A stretch of 7,414 nucleotides of DNA from Lachnospiraceae bacterium UBA6403. GTDB lineage: Bacteria > Bacillota > Clostridia > Lachnospirales > Lachnospiraceae. Under the pieces are notes generated by a model. The model worked only from the letters and a program-made list of their open reading frames with translations. It was not told where the DNA came from and did no database searches. A program made the translations under genes and the position numbers. Position 1 is the stretch's first letter. Each line of letters begins with the position of its first letter. Location of the stretch: the NCBI GenBank assembly GCA_002437435.1, contig DJPV01000062.1, positions 41,661-49,074 of the forward strand, written 5' to 3'. This document shows positions 1-5,858 of this stretch, one piece after another.

Positions 1-173
1 CACCACAGATGAACGGAATGCCACCACAGGGTATGACGCCACAGATGAATGGAATGCCACCACAGCAGAATGTCGCACCTGCACCACAGGCAGAGCCTGT
101 ACAGGAATCCGCACCGGCAGCTGCACCTACATCCCAGCCGGAAGCAGTTCCACAGAACGAAGAAAACGCTTAA
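1..173 (+). CDS. C-terminal tail of a Pro/Gln/Met-rich protein (5' end outside the window)
   Basis: The open frame runs in from the left edge and ends at TAA 171-173; only about 56 C-terminal residues are visible. The tail is low-complexity: a 12-residue unit of the type PQMNGMPPQGMT occurs nearly twice, then an Ala/Pro/Gln/Glu-rich stretch ending in QNEENA. There is no membrane segment, cysteine or recognisable catalytic motif. Such flexible P/Q/M-rich tails are seen at the C-termini of several Firmicute proteins, including SPFH/band-7 proteins related to the 'virion core protein' family, but the visible part cannot assign the family. The in-phase repeat and the strong terminator just downstream support a real, terminal gene. 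I do not recognise the protein. Confidence 0.72.
   Translation, partial: PQMNGMPPQGMTPQMNGMPPQQNVAPAPQAEPVQESAPAAAPTSQPEAVPQNEENA
3..65 (+). repeat. 36-bp period coding tandem repeat
   Basis: A 27-bp block at 3-29 recurs at 39-65 with a single C/T difference, and a 9-bp spacer completes a 36-bp (12-codon) period. The period keeps the reading frame. The left end of the array may lie outside the window, so the copy number is unknown. Confidence 0.8.
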
Positions 174-189
174 ATAAGAAAACAGACAC

Positions 190-240
190 AAAAATACAGC
201 CCCCATATAGCTAAGTTAGTTATATGGGGGCTGTGTTTTT
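190..240. terminator. Bidirectional intrinsic terminator between convergent genes
   Basis: A perfect 14-bp inverted repeat (ACAGCCCCCATATA at 196-209 with its complement at 221-234) extends inward through a G-U pair and three Watson-Crick pairs to a 3-nt loop at 214-216. An A-rich run lies on the left (188-195) and a T-run on the right (236-241), so a U-tract follows the stem on either strand. It would end both the plus-strand gene stopping at 173 and the minus-strand gene stopping at 261. Confidence 0.93.
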
Positions 241-260
241 TGTGTTAAAAATTGTTTTAA

Positions 261-728
261 CTATGAAAGCGTTCCGGTTGGGGAACAGGTCAGTTTAACG
301 GTCTTTGTGATTGTATTTATAATTTTACCGTCGGAGTATCTATTTGCTGTTGCTGTAGCTGTTCCATAATTAGAACAGCGGGTGCTGTATTTATTTGATA
401 TCTTCCAACTAGAATTCTTAATAGTAGTGGATACAGACGAAGATATGCATGTTGCGGTTGTGTTATTGTATGAGAATCGGGCAGTTACTGTTACAGACCA
501 GAGAACTGTACCATTAGCATTCTTACAATAAGTTGTTTTGTAGCCGGTTTTTGTTTTTGCTGTATTTGATGCCATAGGAGAAACAGAAGCGGTCTCTTCT
601 ATAACTGTCTCATAATATAAGGTATCATTTGCCAATGTTTCGTTCGTTGCAGCCTGAGTAGCCACTGTCGGTGCAAAAATTAGATGCAGACAAAGAATAA
701 TACCTGTGATAATACTTATTTTTTTCAT
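261..728 (-). CDS. Secreted Thr/Ser-rich protein with four cysteines, unknown function
   Basis: The product is 155 aa. The start at 728 gives a clean signal peptide (MKKIS, then a hydrophobic core to about residue 20, likely cleavage near TQA-A at 26/27) and has an AGAGGT ribosome binding site at 738-743. An in-frame ATG at 848 would lie inside the upstream gene and bury the signal peptide, so I rejected it. The mature part is Thr/Ser/Ala-rich with alternating residues suggesting beta strands (WSVTVTARFSYN about 77-88; GTATATANRYSDGK about 122-135). Its cysteines at 68, 94, 118 and 148 could form two disulfides outside the cell. It is the last gene of the padR operon, 22 nt after the membrane protein gene. 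I recognise it only as a type of small exported protein seen in gut Lachnospiraceae. No enzymatic motif is visible; a surface, toxin-like or stress-related role would be guesswork. Confidence 0.85.
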   Translation of the reverse strand: MKKISIITGIILCLHLIFAPTVATQAATNETLANDTLYYETVIEETASVSPMASNTAKTKTGYKTTYCKNANGTVLWSVTVTARFSYNNTTATCISSSVSTTIKNSSWKISNKYSTRCSNYGTATATANRYSDGKIINTITKTVKLTCSPTGTLS

Positions 729-750
729 TTGTATGTTACCTCTGTGTTCG

Positions 751-1227
751 TTAATTTGTTGTTTCTGTTGTCGTTGAGTCTTCCGTTGGTAATACTGCAT
801 CTCCGGGAGGATTTCCATCTTCCCATTCACGATCCGGAAGTTCCCCAATTACTGTTTCGGTATAAGCAAGCTGAGATTCATTCGCCATGCGGTATATATT
901 ATATTCATAACAAAGTCCTGCAAAGAGGAGAGTTAAGATCGCGATTATTAAGAGAACTAATATAGATCTGATATATGCAGAGGTTGAAAGATCTTTTTGC
1001 AGAGTCTCTCCATCCTTTGATGTAAGATAATTGATTACATGATCCTTTGGCTCTCCAAATTCCTGTTTTAACGTAGTTAAAGTAATAACAGCACCTGTCT
1101 CAGCATATTCCTCTATCGTAGAATGGATATCCGACAGAAAACGGCGTTCCATCTTACGATATACAGGAAGTGTTCGTTTTATATCATGTAAATAACGTTT
1201 AACTGCGCGTTGTTCCTGCTTATTCAT
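751..1227 (-). CDS. Small single-pass membrane protein with HAAS/DUF1700-like N-terminus, PadR partner
   Basis: The product is 158 aa from ATG 1227. This start is preferred over ATG 1239 because GAGG lies about 6 nt upstream of it, whereas for ATG 1239 the GGAG is directly adjacent. The N-terminal 70 or so residues are helical and charged, with the pattern of HAAS/DUF1700-type domains encoded next to PadR genes: RYLHDIKRTLP early, and FGEP at 57-60 in the place of the usual G-x-P turn. One strong membrane helix lies at about 86-107, followed by a roughly 50-residue acidic, Thr-rich tail (DREWEDGNPPGD then TTTETTN), presumably outside the cell. It may match the DUF6120 family; this is from memory and unverified. 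The gene overlaps padR by 8 nt, which implies translational coupling. Family knowledge suggests a membrane sensor or anti-regulator acting with PadR; that role is inferred. Confidence 0.85.
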   Translation of the reverse strand: MNKQEQRAVKRYLHDIKRTLPVYRKMERRFLSDIHSTIEEYAETGAVITLTTLKQEFGEPKDHVINYLTSKDGETLQKDLSTSAYIRSILVLLIIAILTLLFAGLCYEYNIYRMANESQLAYTETVIGELPDREWEDGNPPGDAVLPTEDSTTTETTN

Positions 1228-1573
1228 GGATTTCCTCATCTCCTGTATAGCTTAAAATATTATTGATCGCCTCGTGTGTTTCCCGGTAATCTTTTAACAG
1301 AAGCTCTAAGCGCTTTTTACCCGAAGCTTCCAGATGATAGTATACACGCATTAGACGTTTCCCGGCAGGCATCTTATAATCAGAGATCAAGCCTGCATCA
1401 ATTAATTTGTATAGTGCCGGATACAATGATCCGACAGGTATATCCATGACACCATTTGTCTGTTCTTTTAAAATCTGAGTTAATTCATATCCATAATAGT
1501 CTCTCAGACTTAACAGATACAGAACCATAAGTTCAACAGATCCCCTCCTGAAATTACTTTTGTTGTTGTCCAT
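1220..1573 (-). CDS. PadR family transcriptional regulator
   Basis: The product is 117 aa, the usual size of short (subfamily 2) PadR proteins. A winged helix-turn-helix covers about residues 10-85: YYGYEL at 27-31 begins the recognition region, GSLYPALYKL at 48-57 is the family hallmark, GLIS follows, then a wing (PAGKRLMRVYYHLEASGKK, 69-87). The C-terminal helix (about 86-108) would form the dimer interface. The start at 1573 has a good GAGGTG site upstream. It is the first gene of the minus-strand operon and its stop overlaps the next gene. PadR proteins usually repress their own operon and a nearby transporter or membrane gene set, released by a ligand or envelope stress. The divergent promoter region and palindrome at 1690-1714 fit autoregulation and possible control of the ABC unit. 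The ligand is unknown. Confidence 0.96.
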   Translation of the reverse strand: MDNNKSNFRRGSVELMVLYLLSLRDYYGYELTQILKEQTNGVMDIPVGSLYPALYKLIDAGLISDYKMPAGKRLMRVYYHLEASGKKRLELLLKDYRETHEAINNILSYTGDEEIHE

Positions 1574-1652
1574 AGCAACACCTCGCTCATATTTGAATCT
1601 ATTAATTCTTAAGATTATGTGTTCCGGATATAGACTTATAGATTCCTAATAT

Positions 1653-1680
1653 ATTATAACATAGGATTTTTATAAGTAAA
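1653..1680 (-). promoter_or_regulatory. Sigma-A-like promoter of the padR operon with extended -10
   Basis: On the minus strand a consensus -10 TATAAT (forward 1653-1658) is preceded by TGT, giving an extended -10 (TGnTATAAT). A -35 TTTACT (forward 1675-1680) lies 16 nt upstream. The expected start of transcription near 1646 leaves a leader of about 70 nt before padR. Confidence 0.72.
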
Positions 1681-1721
1681 GTATTATATGATATAAAAGT
1701 TAAACTTATATATCGAAATAC
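1681..1721. promoter_or_regulatory. Candidate operator: 25-bp imperfect palindrome between divergent promoters
   Basis: GATATAAAAGTT (1690-1701) and AACTTATATATC (1703-1714) are inverted around a single A at 1702 with one mismatch in twelve pairs. Further arms GTATT (1681-1685) and AATAC (1717-1721) continue the symmetry with a 2-nt offset. It lies just upstream of the padR -35 and 25-30 bp upstream of the -35 of the plus-strand unit. Dyads of this size and AT-rich character suit a PadR dimer. The AT-rich setting makes chance symmetry possible. Confidence 0.5.
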
Positions 1722-1745
1722 TATATTTTGAAAAACTAAATATAA

Positions 1746-1774
1746 TTGACAAAGAAATAATACAGAGTTAATAT
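1746..1774 (+). promoter_or_regulatory. Sigma-A-like promoter of the secreted protein/lipoprotein/ABC unit
   Basis: A perfect -35 TTGACA (1746-1751) is followed after exactly 17 nt by TAATAT (1769-1774, four of six -10 matches). Transcription would start near 1781, leaving a leader of about 90 nt before ATG 1871. No terminator-like structure is visible in that leader. Confidence 0.65.
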
Positions 1775-1870
1775 AGTGCATGTAATGATACAGGGATTTA
1801 TGAGCATGCAATTATATCTAACAAAAGAAAAAGTCATTATGTAAGAATTTAATGTAAAGGAGTGGAAAAT

Positions 1871-2287
1871 ATGATAAAAAAATTTTTATCAAAGGCGATT
1901 CTTACAACCGCAATTATAGGTTGTATTGGTGGTGCAGGTGTTATGAATGTATCTGCTGGTACTGTTTCATTGGATGTAACATCTTCTAATGTATCAGGAA
2001 TGGTTCCAAAGGATCCTTTTTCTAAGATGACAACAAAAAGTGACGCAGAGCAGTCTTTTTATATTACGTTAAACACACTTAGTAATGGTCCCTCGCTTTA
2101 TTTTACTTCATATAATGCGAATCATAAAAAGGTTTCGGGTGCATTAAAGTATGAAAAAATAAGTTTGGGAAATACAAGAAGTAAAGACTATAGTGCAAAA
2201 GTGTATAAGAATAAATCATATTATGTATACGCATTAGCGCCGTCCGGATATGGTAATGTGAGGGGGATTGGAAGATACTGTCCATAA
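1871..2287 (+). CDS. Small secreted protein (DUF2712-like?), first gene of an ABC transporter unit
   Basis: The product is 138 aa from ATG 1871, preceded by AAGGAG at 1857-1862. A GTG at 1862 overlaps that site and is rejected. The signal peptide is clear: MIKKFLSK, hydrophobic core 9-24, cleavage likely at VSA-G (29/30). The mature part of about 109 residues is Ser/Tyr/Lys-rich and looks like beta strands (SFYITLNTL 62-70; SLYFTSYN 75-82; KSYYVYALAPSGYG 115-128). It ends in GRYCP, with a single cysteine at 137. The layout (signal peptide, then a small beta domain, beside ABC permeases and a BcrA-like ATPase) resembles DUF2712-type proteins of Firmicutes that neighbour DUF2705-type permeases; this is a recollection, not a verified match. 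It could be a bacteriocin-like product, a signal or an envelope factor. The hairpin after it may raise its transcript level over the genes downstream. Confidence 0.87.
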   Translation: MIKKFLSKAILTTAIIGCIGGAGVMNVSAGTVSLDVTSSNVSGMVPKDPFSKMTTKSDAEQSFYITLNTLSNGPSLYFTSYNANHKKVSGALKYEKISLGNTRSKDYSAKVYKNKSYYVYALAPSGYGNVRGIGRYCP

Positions 2288-2320
2288 AATAAATAGTAAA
2301 TATAAAAAGATTATATATTT

Positions 2321-2354
2321 ATACAGACCTGTGTAAAAAAACACAGGTCTGTAT
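2321..2354. promoter_or_regulatory. Perfect 14-bp stem with A6 loop, possible attenuator or mRNA-stabilising hairpin
   Basis: ATACAGACCTGTGT (2321-2334) and its exact complement (2341-2354) flank a loop of six A. It sits 34 nt after the secreted protein stop and 12 nt before the AAGGAG of the lipoprotein gene. No T-run follows on the plus strand, so it is not a standard intrinsic terminator. It could protect the 3' end of a short upstream mRNA, cause partial termination, or control lipoprotein translation. A DNA-binding site is also possible. Confidence 0.75.
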
Positions 2355-2378
2355 AGTATGGAAATAAGGAGAATGACT

Positions 2379-3467
2379 ATGAAAAATATTCTTTTGATTA
2401 TTGTGACTATTCTTGTAGGATGGAGTATGTGTAGCTGTGGGGTGACATCAGAAAAGGGAAAAACAGAAGCTGTGCAGAATGGAAAAAATGACAATATATT
2501 TCCCACAGAATATAAATATGAATCAAAGGAGTTAACAATTGATATAGAACATATACATCCCAATAGTGCAAAATTTAATAATGGAATAAGTCATATGGCT
2601 GATCTCGATTATGAGAAGATAGGACGTATGATTATGCCGGATGATGGAACTAATACAATAAATACAGAAGAGGAATGTATACTTAGTAATAAAATGACAG
2701 ATGATGCGTATGATCAAATTTATTCATGGGGGATAGATGCATGTTCGTATGATACAGTAAAGAGTAGTATGTTAAACGCGTGTGTTCGAGATGATAAAAA
2801 ATATGATGATTTTAATTTAGATAAATATACCGTGGAAAAAGTATTTTCCTTTGGGAATGTAGAGCAGGCAAGACAAGATATTGTTAACAGTTTTGCAAAT
2901 TGTGGAATTGATCTCAGTACAGATTTTTCTTATGAAGTATATTATCTGGATCATGCAACGCTTCAGTCAGAAGAAGAACATATAGATATAGATGGGAATA
3001 TTCAGGCAGATCAATATAAAAAGGATTGGTCAGATCAGGATGATACGTATTTATTTTATTTTCATAAGATCTATTGTGGACTTCGGGATTTCCAGAAAAA
3101 TGTATATGCTGATGAGACTGCTGGGGATCGGAATGCACAGTTAACTGTTATGTATAATAAGGATGGGATTATTTCGTTCAATCTTCAAAATTTGTATTCA
3201 TATGAAAATAGCGGAGAGCCAGTGGCGTTAATGAAATTTGACGATATTATGAATGTGGTAAAAAATTATTATGAAAATATTGTTGATGGAGTCGAAAAAA
3301 AAGTTATTTCTGCAGAATTAATAGTAGACTCTGAAAAAAGTAGCAAAGATGCAAAAAAATTAATTCCTGTTTGGGCATTTGGCATTGAAGAAACTCCGGA
3401 AGGTGAATCGACCTCTCGTTATGAACTTAGAGTGAATGCTGAGACTGGAGCAATTATTATACAATAA
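2379..3467 (+). CDS. Predicted lipoprotein, unknown function, ABC-unit partner
   Basis: The product is 362 aa from ATG 2379, chosen because AAGGAG at 2366-2371 is 7 nt upstream. ATG 2358 precedes that site and ATG 2373 is only 1 nt from it. The N-terminus is a lipoprotein signal peptide (MKNILLIIVTILVGWSMCSCG) with the likely lipidated cysteine at 20; Cys18 is the alternative. The body is acidic, rich in Asp, Tyr and Asn, with no membrane segment, so it should sit on the outer face of the membrane. The end (IPVWAFGIEE, then YELRVNAETGAIIIQ) resembles the closing strands of PepSY/YycI-like folds, where a strand is followed by an N-A-x-T-G-x-I-I turn; this is weak fold-level similarity. DUF6034-like lipoproteins are another possibility. 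The DNA is markedly AT-rich: 15 of 60 bases are G or C at 2521-2580. It may be a substrate receptor, an immunity protein or a chaperone for the secreted protein. Confidence 0.88.
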   Translation: MKNILLIIVTILVGWSMCSCGVTSEKGKTEAVQNGKNDNIFPTEYKYESKELTIDIEHIHPNSAKFNNGISHMADLDYEKIGRMIMPDDGTNTINTEEECILSNKMTDDAYDQIYSWGIDACSYDTVKSSMLNACVRDDKKYDDFNLDKYTVEKVFSFGNVEQARQDIVNSFANCGIDLSTDFSYEVYYLDHATLQSEEEHIDIDGNIQADQYKKDWSDQDDTYLFYFHKIYCGLRDFQKNVYADETAGDRNAQLTVMYNKDGIISFNLQNLYSYENSGEPVALMKFDDIMNVVKNYYENIVDGVEKKVISAELIVDSEKSSKDAKKLIPVWAFGIEETPEGESTSRYELRVNAETGAIIIQ

Positions 3468-3477
3468 GGATGAGAAA

Positions 3478-4260
3478 ATGGAAGCATTTTGTGGTTATTT
3501 AAAAGTAGATTTGCGACGTGCATTTATTACATGGAAAAATCCGATTACAATTATTCTGATTTATGTAGCGCTGCTTTATAATAAAAATATGGAGACAGAT
3601 ATTATTGGATGGGTTTCATCTGTAAATCAAGTAGTATTAATTGTGATTGCTTTGGCATTAGCATCTGTACCATACGCATCCAGTTATGTAGAGGATGTAT
3701 CACATAAGTATAAGCGGCAGATGATTCTCAGGGGAGATGGTAATGCATATATTTATTCCAGAGTTATAATAGTTTTTTTGTCAGCATTTGTTGTTTTCTT
3801 TGTAGCATTTATTATAACAGGAATTACCTTTTATTTCTATCTTGGAATTCCGGATTACAAAGCAGACAGCATAGAACATATTAAAATAGCAAAATCAGCA
3901 TATTATTTGCTAATACTGAAAGGAAAATATTTGTTATATTTTCTGGCATGTACGATCCATCTGTCTTGTCTGGCAGGAATTATGGCACTTATGGGATTGC
4001 TGATCTCTCAGTTGATTCATAATCAGATGGCTGTATATGGTTTTCCAATCGTTTTTATATATTTGCAGGATGTCTTTGTACAGAGAATATTTGGATGGGA
4101 GAAAGGCAGCACGATCTCATTAAACTGGATGGGAGTGACACTTCTTGATATATCCAATCCGGGGCAGTCTGCTTTTGTCTACTATACGGAGATTCTTAGT
4201 TATTTTATTGTATTGCTTTATGGAATTCGTTATTTGAATCAGAGGGATTGGAATGAGTGA
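3478..4260 (+). CDS. ABC transporter permease, six TM segments (DUF2705-like?)
   Basis: The product is 260 aa from ATG 3478; AAGGA at 3466-3470 overlaps the stop of the lipoprotein gene, 10 nt away. An in-frame start at 3436 lies inside the previous gene and has no ribosome binding site. Hydrophobic segments lie at about 22-34, 51-70, 94-122, 150-177, 184-201 and 238-253. After the second helix comes VPYASSYVEDVSHKYKR, then a charged turn and a tyrosine-rich entry to helix 3 (NAYIYSRV). This is the usual layout of ABC-2-like permeases of bacteriocin or lantibiotic-immunity transporters, in which a conserved Pro-Tyr and acidic pair precede a basic loop. Its 3' end overlaps the next permease by 8 nt, so the two are probably made together as a heterodimer. 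Substrate unknown. Confidence 0.9.
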   Translation: MEAFCGYLKVDLRRAFITWKNPITIILIYVALLYNKNMETDIIGWVSSVNQVVLIVIALALASVPYASSYVEDVSHKYKRQMILRGDGNAYIYSRVIIVFLSAFVVFFVAFIITGITFYFYLGIPDYKADSIEHIKIAKSAYYLLILKGKYLLYFLACTIHLSCLAGIMALMGLLISQLIHNQMAVYGFPIVFIYLQDVFVQRIFGWEKGSTISLNWMGVTLLDISNPGQSAFVYYTEILSYFIVLLYGIRYLNQRDWNE

Positions 4261-5116
4261 GATTAGATTTGTTCTGCGCGGAGCATGGCAGGATTGTATA
4301 TTAAAATTAAGATCATTTCGATATATCAGCGCATTTATAATGGTACTGGGATTGGCGGCAGCCGTTACTTCCGGTATCGATCGGCTGGTTGACCGGGTTG
4401 GTGAGGGCGTTACGATCTGGATGGTTCCGCATATTTACAGTAATGTATTTTTTGCGACCTTTTATGGTCTGGTTATCTGTTATCTGTTTTCGGATGTTCC
4501 CTTTTTCAATCAGAAAGAATTGTTCTCTATTGTCAGACAGGGAAGACCATGCTGGTATCTGAGAAAGATAGTGTCCATGATATTATCGACATTTATATTT
4601 ACCGTGATTTCTTTTGCAATATGTATACTGGTATTTGTACCGCATATATCATTTCAGAAGGACTGGGGTAAGATGATATATACGATGGCATATAGTGGAA
4701 ATCTGTACGCTTATAATATTATGGCACAGCCGTCGCCGGTGATAATCAGCAAATACACTCCGCTTGAAGCTATGCTGTTGTGTTTCCTTATGGTATGGCT
4801 GATATCAATTATGATAGGGCTTCTGATGTTTACGATCAGTATTCTGGTAAATCGTGTAGCTGCACTTAGTGTAATGGCAGGAATCGCATTAGTTAGTCTT
4901 TCGGATGGTGTGTTCTTTACTGTGAAATGGCTTCCGTATATTACGGTATTTTCCTGGTATCGATTGTCAACTTATGGTGAGCAGTTGTTCCTTGACTGGA
5001 ATTATCCTGAACTATCAGAATATCTATGGATCATCGCATGTATTCTTGTGATTTCATTTATTGTATCGATGATAAGGATCTGTTACATCGAGTTTGACTG
5101 GGTAAGGGAAGATTGA
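4253..5116 (+). CDS. ABC transporter permease, second subunit, six TM segments
   Basis: The product is 287 aa from ATG 4253, with an AGAGGG site at 4241-4246. Membrane segments lie at about 24-44, 63-84, 104-131, 172-198, 202-223 and 257-277. Between helices 2 and 3 is DVPFFNQKELFSIVRQGR (81-98), the counterpart of the VPYASSYVED loop in the first permease: Pro-Phe or Pro-Tyr, acidic residues, then an R-x-G-R-type basic motif before a Trp-Tyr. The two permeases are therefore paralogous halves of one transporter despite low identity. Coding overlaps (8 nt upstream) and the ATPase start 14 nt after the stop indicate coordinated synthesis. The family is that of lantibiotic-immunity/bacteriocin export ABC-2-like permeases; assignment to DUF2705 is from memory and unverified. 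Confidence 0.9.
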   Translation: MSEIRFVLRGAWQDCILKLRSFRYISAFIMVLGLAAAVTSGIDRLVDRVGEGVTIWMVPHIYSNVFFATFYGLVICYLFSDVPFFNQKELFSIVRQGRPCWYLRKIVSMILSTFIFTVISFAICILVFVPHISFQKDWGKMIYTMAYSGNLYAYNIMAQPSPVIISKYTPLEAMLLCFLMVWLISIMIGLLMFTISILVNRVAALSVMAGIALVSLSDGVFFTVKWLPYITVFSWYRLSTYGEQLFLDWNYPELSEYLWIIACILVISFIVSMIRICYIEFDWVRED

Positions 5117-5130
5117 GAGGTAAGGATATT

Positions 5131-5763
5131 ATGATAGAGATAAAAGATGTTACGAAGAAATTCAAAGATCAGACAGTATTAGATGGAGTAACGCTGACTT
5201 GTCCGACAGGTGAGATTACAGGAATTATCGGACATAATGGATCAGGAAAATCTGTATTATTCAAATGTATCTGCGGTCTTCTGTATGCCGACTCCGGGGA
5301 AATCCGGGTAGATGGTCAGGAGATGAAGCGTGGAGGAAAAATGATTCAGGATGCAGGCGTTATCATTGAGAATCCTTCATTTCTGGAAAATGAAACAGGT
5401 TTTAAGAATCTGGATTATCTGTACTGTATCGCGCATAAAAGAGATAAGGAACAGGTACGGCAGGTTCTGAAAAAGGTTGGGCTGGATCCGGAACTGAAAA
5501 AGAAAGTGAAGAATTATTCACTTGGTATGAAACAGCGTTTGGCGATTGCGCAGGCGATCATGGAAGACCCGCATATCCTCATTCTGGATGAACCCATGAA
5601 TGGGCTGGACAGTCATGGAGTAGATGATATGCGTGCTGTCTTTATGCAGGAAAAGCAGAAGAATAAGACGATCCTGATTGCCAGTCATAATAAGGATGAT
5701 ATAGATCTTTTGTGCGACCATGTATACCAGATGGAGAACGGCAAACTGCAAAAGATTCGGTAG
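5131..5763 (+). CDS. ABC transporter ATP-binding protein, BcrA-like
   Basis: The product is 210 aa from ATG 5131 (AAGGA at 5122-5126). A TTG at 5113 overlapping the permease stop would add six residues (MRGKDI) and cannot be excluded. All core ATPase motifs are present: Walker A GHNGSGKS (34-41), signature SLGMKQ (130-135), Walker B ILILDEP (149-155) with catalytic Glu154, D-loop GLD (158-160) and switch His186 in ASHNKDD. In place of the Q-loop glutamine is GVIIENPSF (76-84), the substitution typical of BcrA-type ATPases of bacitracin/lantibiotic-resistance transporters. The protein is short, lacking the C-terminal extension of longer BcrA homologues. It would power the two permeases encoded directly upstream, and is the last gene before the terminator at 5829. 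Whether the transporter exports the secreted protein or removes an inhibitor is unknown. Confidence 0.96.
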   Translation: MIEIKDVTKKFKDQTVLDGVTLTCPTGEITGIIGHNGSGKSVLFKCICGLLYADSGEIRVDGQEMKRGGKMIQDAGVIIENPSFLENETGFKNLDYLYCIAHKRDKEQVRQVLKKVGLDPELKKKVKNYSLGMKQRLAIAQAIMEDPHILILDEPMNGLDSHGVDDMRAVFMQEKQKNKTILIASHNKDDIDLLCDHVYQMENGKLQKIR

Positions 5764-5828
5764 AGTGAAGTACAATGCGTCTGTGATTCAAAATAGCACA
5801 AGTGCTGAAAATTACATACATGTATCAG

Positions 5829-5858
5829 AAAAAGATCTGTTTCGGCAGGTCTTTTTTT
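5829..5858 (+). terminator. Intrinsic terminator of the ABC unit
   Basis: AAAAAGATCTG (5829-5839) pairs with CAGGTCTTTTT (5846-5856), one G-U pair included, around a 6-nt loop TTTCGG, and the right arm merges into a run of seven T (5852-5858). It lies 66 nt after the ATPase stop. Confidence 0.88.

Noticed and set aside
3..65. Tandem repeat at the left edge as a possible CRISPR or mobile element end
   Set aside because: The 36-bp period keeps the reading frame, encodes a 12-residue protein repeat and has no spacer diversity.
684..965. 93-codon plus-strand open frame opposite the secreted and membrane protein genes
   Set aside because: It is antisense to two well-supported genes and has no ribosome binding site or terminator of its own.
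1602..1811. 69-codon minus-strand open frame in the divergent intergenic region
   Set aside because: It lies in AT-rich promoter DNA, has no ribosome binding site, covers both predicted promoters and has no protein-like composition.
2321..2354. Hairpin as a standard rho-independent terminator
   Set aside because: No U-tract follows the stem on the plus strand, and on the minus strand there is no gene upstream to terminate.
5816..5825. ATACATGTAT palindrome and nearby AGCACAAGTGCT after the ATPase gene
   Set aside because: Both are short and lie within the run-up to the terminator; too little to claim an operator.
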